NCBI GenBank assembly: GCA_048013815.1
Contig: CM106586.1
Coordinates: 3,596,001 to 3,660,000 of the forward strand
Direction: 5' to 3'
Source of the DNA: Setoptus koraiensis
Taxonomy: Eukaryota; Arthropoda
Length of the DNA: 64,000 nt
In this document: positions 44,587-58,190 of the stretch, in pieces
How positions within the stretch are numbered: position 1 is the stretch's first letter
How the letters are laid out: every line of letters begins with the position of its first letter
The notes under the pieces: generated by a model
The model's database searches: none
The model's input: only the letters and a program-made list of their open reading frames with translations
What the model was told of the DNA's origin: nothing
Translations under genes and position numbers: made by a program

Positions 44587-47500
44587 CGCACCTGACGCAA
44601 CTGTCATCTCGCACCGGCTGATCGGTGATCAGATCAGCATATGTGAGCGCTGTCGCATTGGCTGTCGCATTGGCTGTCACATTGGCTGTTATGGCCTGTT
44701 AATGCATCATGTATGATAACACTTGGCAAGACCAAGTATCGTATCATGTACAGCTGACCACTAGCTAATGGCCAGTGTCTAGTGTCAGCTGACGCTCATT
44801 GGTCAGCCGGTTGGTTACTTAATGCGGCGTGCGGTGACGGCTCGGCCACACAGCCGCCGTCATTATGTAATATCATGCGACATCGGCCGCATCGTCTTAC
44901 GTAACACACGATACTATAATATTACGCCGATTATAGACGGTGTGTTGTGTCATGCCGCATGCGTTGTCACAACAGCCGGTAATTGTTGTTGTTCCAACAG
45001 CAACAACAGCAACAACAGCAACAACAACGACAGCAACAACAACGACAACAACCACGACAAGCTTGCCGGCGACCAGCTGACGACGGCTGCGGCTTGAGAG
45101 TGGCCTCGTCGACACACAAGCGATCGGTTCACGCTCAGATTCACATTGTCGCTGTCACTTTTGGTTTGATCGGAGCCAGCTCTGCCGGAATACACACACT
45201 GTGTGTCGGAATGGGCACTCCGTTCAGCGGTGACCGGCGCCGAGCCGCTGCTCACCTTGACGGTCAAGGCTTGACCGTCGAGGCTCGCGCGTTCGACCGT
45301 GCGCACCGCCGAGCGGCGCCCTGTCCGCTGCGCCGCGACAATGTCGGACATTTGCGCATTCGTCGACATTTGCGCATTTGTCCACATTGGCGAGCCAAGT
45401 GTTTGGTTTGGCCAGTTGAACGGGCGGCCAGCGAGCGACACTTTTTGCCAAACTCCATTTATCGGCCAGCTAAACGGACCGATGGGCACGGCCAGATACG
45501 GCCAGATATGGATATGTGAGCAGCGTCATTTTACGCTCCACCGAGCGCCAGTTTGTTTATATTTGCAATGCTGTCCCGCTCCGTCCGGCCGGGCACGCCG
45601 AGCGACCGGGCTCCGGCCCGGCGCAAACGTCTCGCAATGTCACTGTCAGCTGTTGGCTTGCCGGCTTGGGCGGACGCGCTCGATCGGCCACTCGAAAGCT
45701 CGCGAATCGATGGTTGCACTTGCCGAGCTGCTCGTCGCAATCGGACGTTCGCCGTTCGAAGCCGCCGTTCGAAGCCGCCGTTCGAAGCAAGTTGCTCGAA
45801 GCGAGCACAACAAGTGCCCATTATCGCTGGCCCGTCGTATCGTACGACTCGTATGGCAGCTACATACAACTTATTAGGGCCTATTACGATTACGCAATAG
45901 TCAATTTGTCAATGATGCTCGCTTGAGATGCGGCTCATATGCGCGCCGCGACACCGCATATTTCTCACTGAACTCACATCTATCTCACTGAATCTAAATG
46001 TGACTGCACTGTGTGTCAGATCGCATTTGATATTCATCGCAGTTTCATACACATTTTCTCATTTCGGCATTTGCATCTCGTTCGTGTCTGATATGCAAAT
46101 CTTGTTGCACTTAGTGCGCAAACAGGCCAACAATCGGCCTGCCAGTCACAACTTATGACAGCTCGATTGACCAATCAAACTTTAATTGATGCCTCGCCAT
46201 TTTCGATCGCTTCATGATGCCTAGCACACTGTGTCCACTCGCCAATTGCCAATTGCCAATTGCGTCACACCAAATATCGGCCATCGCAACAACCAATGTG
46301 CTGCCAACGCCAGCAAATCGCGGCCAATCGCCCTACACACAATGAGACTGCGAGACGAGATGATTATAGCATTACGCAACCAGCTGTTGTGTGCGACGCA
46401 AGATCCGCAGCCCGAACAGCCGCCCGATGCCAGTGTCCGCTGCAAGGGGCGGCTCTGCTCCGGCGCGCCTCCGCTGCCCGTTGCACTGGCCCGCCGGAAC
46501 AGAGCCGGCCCGAGGATGCCCGGCCAGCCCGTGCTAGGCCAGCTCATGCTAGGCCGGCCCATTTCTAGGCCAGCCCGTGTTAGGCCAGCCCGTGTTCGGA
46601 CATGTCCGGTCGGACAACTCGTCCCAGACCAGGTAACTCCTGCCTGGCTGTTTGTTGACCGTTTGCCGAGCTTGTGTCGCTCGCCTGACAATGAGCCACA
46701 GCCTGAGCGTGGCCCAATTCGGCCTGATTCGGCCGCACTGGTCAGTTGCGGCGGCCACTAGTTATAGCTCGGCGACAACTGTTCTCAAGGGCAGGGGCGC
46801 AGCCAGTTGGAACGGGTCCCGCATTGCGAGCATGGCCCAACCATCGGCCCAACGATCGGCCAATCGCGCCCGCGACTCGCTGCAATTCTCTAGCCTCTGC
46901 CACTGGCTTCGTCCACTCGCCGAGATTGCTTCGCGCCAGCCGAGCCACTCCAATTGGAGCCATTGCGAGACGCACCATTCCAAGTGGACCGACCATTCCG
47001 ACTCAAGCCACGCTCGACGAACACTGGCGATATGCGCGAAATGGGCGAAATGGGCCAAATTGGCCAAATCGGCCGAATCGGCGCGGAATCGTTGCGCAAC
47101 TCGTGCACAGACTCGTCGCGGCCCGACGATTAAATGGCCAAATATTCACACACTTGCAAGTGACTTTTGAGCGGGGCCCCGCACGGTCACGCTTGGGCGA
47201 ACCTGGCGCCTTCTTGCCAATAAGTTCTCGGGGCGCCCTGTCTCGGCGAGGCTCGTTCTTGCTGCGGCCGGCGAGTCTCTCGAAGGCGAGCTCGTTTGAA
47301 ATCGCACGAGTCTGCCCAGTCAAGTGGCCCCATTCAATCAATGGCAAACGAGCGTGCCGAGCTTGCTCGCTTCGCGCGCACTGTGCGCAAACTCGTGCTC
47401 GGTGTGGCCTGGGCACAGTGGCCGGCTGGTGTGCGAGCCATCATACTGTATGATGCATGCACACACAACTGAATGGGACAGGCACAACTAATGGCAACTG

Positions 47501-50500
47501 TGCCATTGCGCGCTGCACAGTGGCTATTAGTAACAGGCTGGTGCCTAATCGAGATAATCGCGCCATTCAGTGCGCTCGCGATAATTCATTTTCTACTTTG
47601 GCGACTGGCTGTTGTTGTCGCTGTTGTCGCCGTTGTCGTTGTTGTTGGCGCCGTTGTCGTTGTTGTCGCTGCCGGTTATTAAAGTAGATGCATCACGACA
47701 ACAACAGCGCCAACAACAACGGCGACAACACGTGTTAGCTGGCCAGACGGGGCCGGTGTGAATTATTCGCGCCTCTTCCTTTCTCTGGCTTCTTCTGGCT
47801 GCTGGCTCCAGCGGGGCGCTCATCGGCTTCGAATGGTGCCAACGAGCTCGAGCGCACCGTTTCAATGGGGCCCGTTCTTTCGCAAGCTCGCGATGCGAAC
47901 AGAAGAGAAAAGAAACGAAAACACATTCCTTTCCAACAATGAATGACTGCTCGCATAATGAAAGTAACGAAGGGGCCCACTTTTTGTTTGCGCCACTTGC
48001 ACACACACACTGTGCCAGTGGCGCTGCCAAAGGAATTGTGTGCTGGCAGTGGTTCGTTTGGCGCACTTACGTTATGTAAGTTTCATGTCGAGCCACTAAA
48101 ATGGGGCGCCAAGATCGTTATAATCAATGCAAGCGAGTCAACATCAAACGTCGATTATTGTTGTTGTTGTTGCTGTGCGCCACTTGTTATTAACTCAAGC
48201 GACTCTCGTTGCGCGAGCAAGGCACAAACAATAATTTCGGCTGGCTCTCTGGCTCTTTGGCTCGCCTTGAGAGGGCCCCCCATTCGAGTCGCGCCCCAAT
48301 TGATTGCCAGTTGCCAGCGAATCCAGCAGCCGACTGGCCCGGCTCGCTGTTCAACTAGCGCGCGCGCGACACGTCGGCTGCTCGCGGCACCAGTTCGAGG
48401 CCTCGAGAGGGGCCCCAAACTGGTCGTGTTGCGCCTGTTTCAGAGCGAGCACTTGGTTGGTGCGCGACTTGTGACTCGCAACTGGCAAGCTCGCCTCTGA
48501 TGGCGCCTCTCAGCGAGCAGCGGCGCCACGATCTGGCTGCGCTCTGGTAAGCTGTTATTGGCACGTCATTTGCACGTGCGACAGGAAACGATCGGCAGGC
48601 GAGCGAGCGGCCAGCGCCAGCATGCAGAGGGCGCAAATGGGCCCACTAACTCACGCGTTGGCCCGCTCGCTCTTGCGAGCCAGTGGCGAGTGGGGCCCGT
48701 TCAAGTCGAGCCAGCGGGGCCCGTCTGAGAGAGCCAGCGGGGCCCGTCTGAGAGAGCCAGCGGGGCCAGTGCGGCCAGTCAGATATTGATCTGGCTGCAA
48801 ATGGCGCGCCAGATGACGGTGATTGGCGGCGCCAATGAGCCGCTGACATGGGGCCGCCAGCGGCTGGCTGTCGCAACTTGCAACTTGCAGCTTGCGACTT
48901 GCAACGCGCAACCGGGGGCCAGCGAGCCAAAATAATAACAACAATAATTGAGCCGTTGTTTATTTTTATGCCCGGCCTCGACTGCGGCAGCAGCCGACCG
49001 CCGGCCGCTAACGAGCTCGCCAGCGCCGCCGCGACGAGCAAACAAGCTGCTGGCCGGTTGTGAGTCACAAGTCGCGGGCTGGCGAAAATCTGGCCAGCTC
49101 GCCCGGCTCGACTACGGGGCCCCATGTTGCACTAAGGGCCCCATGCAAGGCATGTTACGCAACGCTGGATATTCAGCAACGACGGCTCGCCAGCAACGAC
49201 AACAACGAGCGTGGATGTTACGTCATCAGTGTGTGTGTGCTGAAACAAATGAACAAATGATGAACAAATATTTTGACACGCTCGCAAATTGAAAACACGA
49301 ATAGCCGCGCTGCGGCCGAGTTGCGCACTACCGCTCTCCACTGTCACTGGCCAAATTGCGCAACTTGCGATCGCAACGGGCTCGCCAACGCTGATAATGC
49401 AATCGCTAATTACGCCGACAACATTGTCTCAAGACGCTGCTGCCGGCGCGCAATCACTGGAGGATTAGGGCCGAACAAAGGCACAATCGGATGCTCATTA
49501 ATTAATTGATTGCGTGCATGTTAACATAATGATGATCCCGCGCCGCCTGTGATCCGATTAGCGCAACAACAACCGACAGCGACTGCTGCAACAAATCGCC
49601 GGATTACTCGCAATCAGTTGGCTTTGTGGCTCGTCATTGTTGGCTGGTCGCTGTTGGCTCGTCGCTGTTGGCTTGTTGGCCGCGCCAACAACAACAGCAA
49701 CGGCAACAACAGCAGCGGCAACAACAACAACGGCAACAACAATGAAACAATGGACAATCGACTTAACGCAGGCCGTATGCTCGCCAATAACGCCCGGCCC
49801 GGCCCGGTCTCATTAGCACAAGTGTTAATTAACGCTAATGCTCCGCTGTGCCCGCCGCGGTCCCCAGGCGGCCGCTGGGGCGTGCTGGCGCGCCGCCGAT
49901 ATCCGGGCCTCGAACGCCCATGCCAGTGCCCAGCAGCGCCCGACATGACCGACGCGACCGCCGCGATGGGGCACGGACAGTTGGCGGGCCGACACATCAC
50001 ATGTGCGCATGTACAGAGCGGACATTGCGTTCACCTTGAGATTATCTCGTCTCTCGGCGCTGCCTGTCCGCCGTTTGGGTCGCGCCCAGCAAACGCATGC
50101 TAATGATTGGTTTGGCTCGCGCCGGCCATCATTTATATCTGGCCAGACTCGAATTTTTTGAGATTCTCGCTCGAGATCGCTGGCTCGCCGAGCCCGCGAT
50201 TGCTGTCGAGCTCCGTCGCGCCTCTCACTGGGCGAATTGTGCCAATTGCGACCACTCGAACCCGATTCGAACGCTCGCCAAACGAGACCTGTCTCGCTCG
50301 CAAAAATCACCGCTCTGGCCACTGGCGTTGCGCAATTGTTTGCGGCGCGGCCATCTTGCGGCTGGCAATTGCGGCCGCTCCGCCGACAATTGCGCAACAA
50401 TCCCGCAACAATCGACACTGTGGCTTCGTTGCTCGGGTCGCCTCGCTGTGGCCGGCCCGGCGCGACCCGTTGGTCTCGACGGCTCAAGCGGCGCATCGGG

Positions 50501-51621
50501 CGGATCGACGGGCATCACGTGATTCCATTATTGGCCGTCTTGGCAGGTTGCGAATCGGCGGCTGGCCGCGAATTGGCGCATTGGCTCGTCGTTGCGCCGG
50601 CTACCTGGAATTTGGCAGCGAATGGAAGCCGAATTGCGCTCGACGCTTCGGCTGCCCCCGCGAACTTGAAATGGCGCTGGCGCTGGCATTGGCACTGGCG
50701 ATGCGACGGCTCTAGAAAATCGTATCTGTATCAGAGTGTGAGTAACCGCATGAGGGGCGGTGAGATTACGTAACGCGGCCGGCCGATTGGCAGGCGAGAG
50801 CGCGATCGGCGCAACAGCGAGATTGGCGCAACAACGATATTGTGGCGCTGGCACCAATCAGAGATTGCGAGCTGGCATCGGATCAAATCGGAGCACATTT
50901 CCACAGGCGATTTACATGGACTGTGTATCATGTATTATATAATATATAATGCATCGCAGGCATGTGATGCGAGTTCGCGGCGAGAGTTGCGAGAAGGGCG
51001 AGAAGAGATAAATTTGAAGCGCGTCACTTTTATAATTGTGGCAATGTTAATGTATAGTGTTTGGCATGTACACATGGTGCGCAGCGTATATTCAAATGAG
51101 CTGGCTGTAACAATCTGCGAACAAGTGGCAGCCTCGGCCGCATCATTAGATGCTGCCGTTGCCCTAAGAATCACAACACGGCAGCGGCTCACCTGGGCAG
51201 TGTTGCGATTCTTTACTTTTTATTCGCAACTTGTTCTTCTTCTTCTCATTCTCTCTCGCTCTCTCGCTCTCTCGTTCTTTGTTATGATCGTCATGATGAT
51301 TATAACAAACTTATAAACTGCAATTAAGTGCCAGCAGCAGCGCCAGCCAAAACGCGCTCTCTCGTCTGATCGTGCCATGGCGCTAGTAATCATGCTGCTG
51401 TTGTTGTTGCTGTTGCTGTCGTTGTTGTTGGTGTTGCCGTTGTATCACAACACTGGCCGTTGCATCACAACAACGCCGGTTGTTGCATCACAACGCCGGC
51501 CGTTGCATCACAACACCGGCGGTTGTATCATTGGCACACCAGTTACACATTATTGCACAATTTGCGCACCGACCGACAGCCAGTTGCGTAATCCCGGCCG
51601 CTCACCTGATGACTAATGATA

Positions 51622-51644
51622 AACACACACACACACACACACAC
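51622..51644. repeat. CA dinucleotide microsatellite
   Basis: Pure CA run of about 11 units in intron 2. Confidence 0.9.
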
Positions 51645-52300
51645 TGGGCTACTTGTTGATGTTTGCGCTGGCCAACCGCTGGCCAACACAATATAATGAA
51701 ACTATTTTTATAGTTTTTGATTAAAACTTTACTGCTCGCCTCTCTCGCCGTCTCTCGCTGCCTCTCGCCGTCCCGAGCGCCGTCCCGAGCGCCGTCTCAG
51801 ATCGCGCGACCTCGACTAAATTTATTGCTACCTGTTTCGCAGCCTCTGCCCATTGCTGGCCAACGGCTGGCCGATGGCTCGCCAATCTCTGGCCAATGCG
51901 AGGGTCTCCTGTCGGCCCGAGTCTCGAGTAGCGAATCGATGGCCGCGCTCGTAGCGAGCAACAGATAAATCGCTCGCCTACTGCAAAACATCTCTTTTGC
52001 ATAGTATCCGCTCGCCGCATCATTTGCCGGTGTCTGGCCTGTGTCGGCCCGAATGCGGCTCGGGCCGCAATTTAACCGAATAGCCGGCCCGATGCACTCA
52101 AACTCGGCGCGTTTTGCCGTTAATTAAATGGTCGCAACGGCGCAATGGTCATTTGGAGCGGCCTATTTGCTCGCAACAGCGATATCGGCTGTGCCGAATG
52201 GCCGCTCTGTTCAATTAAAATTTATTGGCGCTCTATTCCGAACATCCGAATATCCGAATGTCCAGCCCGGATGATCGCCCGCACTCACCGGCCTGGCACT

Positions 52301-52450
52301 ATTCGCCGATATTCACCGATATTCGCCAATATTCACCGATAGTCGCCGATATTCACCAATATTCGCCGATATTCACCAATATTCACCGATATTCACCGAT
52401 ATTCGCCGATATTCACCGTGAATGTCGGCCACTATTCACGGTGAATATGT
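52301..52450. repeat. 10-bp array (GATATTCACC / GATATTCGCC), about 12 copies, ending in palindromes
   Basis: Decamers vary at two positions (CACC/CGCC and GAT/AAT). At its right end the array runs into ATTCACCGTGAAT and ATTCACGGTGAATAT, which are self-complementary. Confidence 0.88.
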
Positions 52451-54431
52451 GTCGCAATTGGCAACTGCGCGCCCTATTCTTGCCTGTTCCGTGTTTGTGT
52501 GCCCGACAAAACGGCACACAAACACGATTGGCACGCCGGCCGACGCCGGCCACCAACAGGCCGGCCTTTCGAGCCGCTGTCGGGCCTCACCTGTGCCAGC
52601 GCGCCGCTGTGACGGACTCACCTGTGCCGCTGCCGGTCACTGTGTGCATGTCCGGCAGGTCAGCGGAGAGCCAGTTTAGAGATAAGTTATGAGCTATTAG
52701 CGACAAGATGCGACTGCCCGGCCAGGCCGAAGCAGTTAAATGTCGCCTGTGCGGGACCCGGCGCGCAAATTGGCCAATTGTTCCGATTCGCTTCGATCGC
52801 TTCGGAGGCTTCTCAGGCTTCGCAAGTTTGCAGTTCGGACCTGGCGCTCGCGAACCGCCGGCCACAACCGATCTGCGAGCGGCCGCGACCGATCGGCGAG
52901 TGGCCGCGACCGGCCGAAGCGGGCGACACACAACAAGCTGCAGCTCAGCAAACAAGAGTGGCGTGTCGAGTGGCCAGTTTATCGCCGCCATCAGGCGATT
53001 GGCCTATTAGCGGGCGTCTCGCGGGCAGGCTCAGGCTAACAGGCGAACATTCGAACAGGTGAACGGGCGAACAGGTGAACGATGCTCGCGACGAGCGAGG
53101 GGCAATAAAGATTAGAATGGCGCGTCGATAATGATAATAATAATCACGCGACACTCCGGCGTCCAGCGTGCTCGCCGCTCGGGCGAGCAGACAGCGGTCT
53201 GGCAGCGACAATTCCGAGGGTCGAGCCGCAGAGCGAGCGCCGGCAACAACGACAACAACAACGACAACAAACAACCACAACGAACAGCCGAAACAAACAG
53301 CCGAAACAAACAGCGACAGACAATAAAACGGACAGAGACAAATTGAGCTAATCTGTTCTGCTCGGGCCGGCGCATTCCAACTCTTCTGTTGGAATTGGTT
53401 TGCGCCGTTGGCCGCGCCGCCAGCTCGCGAACGCACAAGTGGCGCATATCCGCGCGACTTCTTTTGTCGGGATTCGCTGCGTTCGCAGCGGCCGCGGCGC
53501 TGTCCGGTCGCGCGTTCCACGCACCGCTCCGAGCAGCGACGAGCGCCCATTTTGAGCGACGCGTCCACTTGGCGCGTCCACTTCGAGCGGCCACTTTTCG
53601 AACCGATTCTCGACCGATTGGACTCGTCGCTCCGCCGCAAGACGTCGGCGTGCCGGCGGGCTGTGCGTGCCGTCGGCGTGCCGGCCCGGCCCGGCGGGCA
53701 GCGCTCGTCTCAAAGCGAACGAGAAGCGCCCGTCGCAGAAGGGCAGAGAATCGCTCGCTCGAAGGCGAGATTCTTTCCCGTTCGACACTCGCCGCTCGCG
53801 GTGCCGCCACTCGCCAACGGACCGCAGACTCGGGCAGCGAGCGGCAGCAAACTCACAACGAGAGCGGCTAATGAGAGCGAGAATTCAATCAAAATGAGCG
53901 ACTGTCCGAACCGTTCAGAGTCCCAACTTCGCACCGAACGCCCGTCTCTGCAGCGCGCCAATGTGCGTGCCGAGCATGCTCGCCTGTCCTCGTCGATGCC
54001 AATCACTCATTGTTGTGCCAAAATTGCGTTTGCGTGCCGCTCGGGCCGGCTCGGCCGTTCGGGTCAGCTCGGCCGGTCGGGTCAGTCGGGCTGAATTTGC
54101 TCAGCTGGCGAGTGGCTGCTCGCAGCAGATTAGCAGCTCGTTGTCGCGTCTGGCCAAGACCCGATGTTCGGCCCGGCGTTCGGCCCGATGTTGGGGGCGT
54201 CGCCCAGTGAGATTGTGCGGCTCGGGCCGCAATGAGCGCTAAGAGAGCGATGATAAGTAAGCGTTGCACCATCGGCGGGTATCGCGGTGCGGGCCGGTCG
54301 GGCATTGTGAGCAAAGTGGAGCGTGCGAGTGGCGATTTGTGGCAATTTGAGCTGTTAGCGAGTGAGTGGAGCAAGTCGAAAGTAAGCGACTACTTCGCGA
54401 ACGTGCGGCCGGCGCTCAATTTTAAACAACA

Positions 54432-54508
54432 GCAACATTCGGACAACATTCGGACAGCATTTCGGACAACATTCGGACAACATTTCGGACAGCAACATTT
54501 CGGACAGC
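54432..54508. repeat. tandem array of CATT(T)CGGACAA/GC units
   Basis: Six to seven imperfect copies of 12-16 bp in intron 2; no function visible. Confidence 0.8.
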
Positions 54509-57142
54509 GGCGCTCGGACAACAACAAGTGGAGCACGCCAGCGGCAGTCGGTGCTCGCGGAGCCGCCAACAAGTTGCCGGCAACAAGTCGCTGGCGCATC
54601 GATTTCAGGCGCTTGTTGTTGGTGTCCGGCAAGGGCAACGGCGACCGCAACGGCAGCACTTGTCGAGCCCTCGGCTCATTTGTATTAATTTGTTGTGGCT
54701 GCTGCGCCGAGTTGCGTGGCGAGCGCAAAATGTAATAACGTAACCATGACGACGCTCCAACTTGAACTGCCACCGCTGCCCACGATCGTGCGTTCGCGGC
54801 CGAAGCTGCGAGCGGCTTCGGCCGCCGCCGAACCGTCGAACGTTCGCCGAAGCGCCGAAGCTTCGGCCAACTGCGCGCAACGCGACTGATTGCAGTCGCG
54901 CTGATCGTCGGCTCGTTGCGGGCGCGCGCGATGGGTCGTGCACTAACGAGTTCCATTGCGTCAGTAGCGAGCAGCGCCAATTTAAAAAAAAATATATATA
55001 TACAAAAGTCAGATATGTGCACAGTATATAGGCCGCTGGCGTTCACGTTGCCGGGTTGTTGTCGGCCATTACGGCGGGCACGACTTTGCGATTGTTGTTG
55101 CTGTGGTTGGCGTGGTTGCTGTTGTTGTGCGGCGTGCAGCATGACGGGACCAGTGAAAACAGCAGCCCAAACAACAAAACAAATGCAAATTGGCCAACAA
55201 CGCCAACAACAACGCCAACAACAACGCCGACAACAACGCCGACAACCACGCCGACAACAACCACGCCAACCACACCAACAACAATCGGCCAACAACAGGT
55301 GGCGCCCTCGCGATCAGCTGACATTGTGAGCGACGCGCACAATGTTAATTGATTTGGCCCGCAAACTCGGGTATTGCGGGTATTGCCGGCATGCCAGAAA
55401 ATTGGCGTTGGTCGGCGCTGGCCCGAGCGGCCGTGCGGTTGTGCAGCGGCGAAGCGGCTGATTGCGCGCCAGCAGCGATGGTCAACAATTAATGATGCTG
55501 AGACGAGGAGAAAAGTGAACGCAGTCGCGTCAGTGGCCACTCATGCGAGCACGACTCGCAATGTGTGTCGACCATTTAAAGAGTGACCACTCGAAAAGTG
55601 CCCGTTTGAACACGTCAACAACGCTGGGCCGACCGCTGCGGTGACACCGGTCATCGGGCGTCGGGACACCGGACACCGGGCATCGGACATCGGGCACCGA
55701 GCATCGGACACCGCACACTGAACATTGGTCGTCGATGTCGGGCACAGGAAGTGGACGATGGTGTGATGATGGCCTTGCTGCTGTCGAATGTCGACTGTCA
55801 ACTGGCAAGTTGACAGTTGCAAGTTGTGCCAAGTCGAGCTGACGTAAGCGATGAGCAGCGCATTTTGACGCTCGCAATCACTGTCACATTGTTCAACGTT
55901 TGACAGCAATCAGCTGACCAAGAGCGTATCATTATCATCATTACTGTTGTCGTTGTTGCTGTTGCGCCAGTGGCCAACACTGTCTGACATTGGCCAGCCA
56001 GCCAGCCAGCCAGTGTCAGACGGTCAGCTGGTGTCGGACGGGCGGCGTCGGACGGGCGCGCTAGCGGACCGGCCATTGAGCGGGGCACAACGCGGGTTAA
56101 TCAACAAGAGTCATGCGGCCCGTGAATCTATCGTATCGGTGCGCCGCCAAGTTAATAACATGGGGTCGCCCTGGTGGCGCGCTAGTTAGTTAGTTTGACA
56201 GTGGGCGTGACACTTTTCGCTCAATTGTCAGTTGGTCGCCGGGCCAGCGAGTGGCACACAATTGCGGCCGCTCATCGGTCATAACGGGCCACTTTGGCCA
56301 TTGTTGACAAGAGCAAACTGTGTGAAACTGACCGTTTGTCGGCGGCCAAGCTGTTTAGCCAGTTGACCAGTTAGTCCCGCAGCCAACTGGCCGGTGCCGC
56401 TCACTGTTCAATAGTGGGCCCATTGTGAGCCGTCCGGTGTGCGGACACCGAATCGCGTCGGCACAGACACACATTCGTTGCAGCAGCCAAGTGACCAGTG
56501 GTCAGTTTTGTCTCGTCGTTGGCTCACGGTCGCCGGCGAAACTGGAGCAGTCGCTAATGGCTGTGCAGTGGGACCGTGTGTGTGTCCAGAAGCGAGCCAA
56601 ACGAGCGGCTGCCAGCGAGTTTGCAGTGAGAATCGGCCGCGAATTGGAAGCAACAATTATCTGTCTGATTTCGGTGTTTTGTGTTGTTGGGCCGGCTCGT
56701 TTGGCCAACAGATCATGTTGTTGATTGCAGTTGATGATGCGTGTCATCATCATCATGGTCATGTTATGTTTATCTGCATGTTTGCGCACGTATACGCGCT
56801 CGTTGCCGGCTGACCACTGGCCGGCAAAGTCAACTTTCTCTTGGCGGCCGGCAGCCAACAACCGACGGCCAACCTTCTCTCAACAACGGCCAACAACCAG
56901 CAACAGCACACAACCAGCAACAGCCAACAACCATCAACAACCAACAACAACCAACGACGACGGCCAGCGCCAATTAAGTGGGCTGCCGTGCGCTGACCGC
57001 CGATGCTCGCTACCAGTTCGGCCGCTGCCGGCCTTCGGCGACACGCCCCAAAGAGAAGCGGCCACGAGTGGGCGGTTATCGCCGTTTAGTTGGTGAGCGT
57101 CGTTTCTTTTGCGTTCGCGTTCGTTCGCGTTCGACGCTCCGA

Positions 57143-57227
57143 ACGCTTCAAACGCTTCAAACGCTTCGGACGCTTCGGACGCTTCGGACGCTTCGGACGC
57201 TTCGGACGCTTCGGACGCTTCGAACGC
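57143..57227. repeat. 9-bp tandem array (CGCTTCGGA), about nine copies
   Basis: Because 9 is a multiple of 3, all frames stay open and read as repeats such as FGR, ASD or PKR. Judged non-coding. Confidence 0.9.
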
Positions 57228-57629
57228 TCGCCGTCCGATTCGTCGCTGCTCGTCGTCCGCTGTTTGTGTTTTTGATTGTGCGCGAACGTCTCGTTTATGA
57301 ATATTCGCACCGGCCGTCGCGACGGTGCCATCCGACGCGGCCACTCGACGATCTCTGGACAATATTCAGACAATCGTTGTCCACTGACCGGTGCCGATGA
57401 ATGGCTCGCGAAATGACTCGCTTGTCGCTGTCGGGGAAGCCACCCCGACCAATGGCACATCGGCACAGTGGCACAACAGTGGCACAGGCCGGCACACACG
57501 ACCGATTTACGGTAAATCTGAATCATTTACCCGTGCCAACCAGCCAATAATCGGCCAATGGCTGATCGGCGAGCACAGGTAAATTAGGCGAGCTGACAAT
57601 TGCGCCAGCGAGACCAGTGCTCGTGTGCT

Positions 57630-57714
57630 ATTTTGGTATTTTTGTTTTTGTTGTTTTGGTATTTTTGTTTTTGTTGTATTTTGGTATTTTTGTTTTTGTT
57701 GTATTTTGGTATTC
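57630..57714. repeat. ~27-bp T-rich tandem repeat, three copies
   Basis: Unit TTTTGGTATTTTTGTTTTTG plus a TTGTA tail, nearly identical copies, in intron 2. Confidence 0.85.
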
Positions 57715-58014
57715 ACTGTCCGCTTGCCGATTCCGCATACTGGCTACAATTCGAATTCACGTCTTCGTGTCACGACGTGGCTGCAACGTGGCCCACTATC
57801 AAACAGATCAAACAGCGCGAACAAACGCAATTCCACAAACTAGTTAGTTGATTGGACTTGACCACAGAGGGCCTGTTGTGGTCAGCCACCATAACGGCAG
57901 CGCCACCTGACGAGCGCACCTGTCAGTCGGACATGGGTGTCAGCTGTGCGTTGTTGTTGTTGTTGTTGTTGAAACTGCCACGGTTGTTCACTGTCAGACT
58001 GTCATGAGTGGCCG

Positions 58015-58032
58015 CGCGATCAGCTGATCGCG
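58015..58032. repeat. 18-bp perfect palindrome (CGCGATCAGCTGATCGCG)
   Basis: Fully self-complementary with no spacer. The central CAGCTG is an E-box-type site. It sits just left of an 18-bp array that also contains CAGCTG. Confidence 0.9.
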
Positions 58033-58100
58033 CTGACAACTTGTGAGCAAAGCTGTGAAGGTGCGCAACCATACACATAACATTGTGAGTAACTATTTGG

Positions 58101-58190
58101 CAATCGGGTGAGCAATGGCAATCCGGCGAGCAATGACAGTCAGCTGAGCAGTGACAGTCAGCTGGGCAGTAGCAGTCAGCTGGGCAGTGA
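58101..58190. repeat. ~18-bp tandem array (CAGCTG-GCAGTGACAGT type)
   Basis: Four to five imperfect copies. The right copies carry CAGCTG, the left ones (ATCGGGTGAGCAATGGCA) are more diverged. Confidence 0.8.

Noticed and set aside
52945-53810. Long overlapping frames of 146-232 codons on both strands
   Set aside because: GC-rich DNA has few stop codons. The peptides are Arg/Ala/Ser-rich, open in several frames at once, and show no domain, signal peptide or family resemblance.
54390-55295. 301-codon minus-strand frame with Cys/Arg-rich start
   Set aside because: The Cys/Arg run comes from a CAA/GCC repeat read in one frame; the rest has no recognisable motif.
57090-57275. Plus-strand frame reading repeated FGR units, like an RFamide-type neuropeptide precursor
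   Set aside because: It is the translation of a 9-bp tandem array that leaves every frame on both strands open. There is no signal peptide, no regular dibasic cleavage spacing with amidation Gly, and no splice support.
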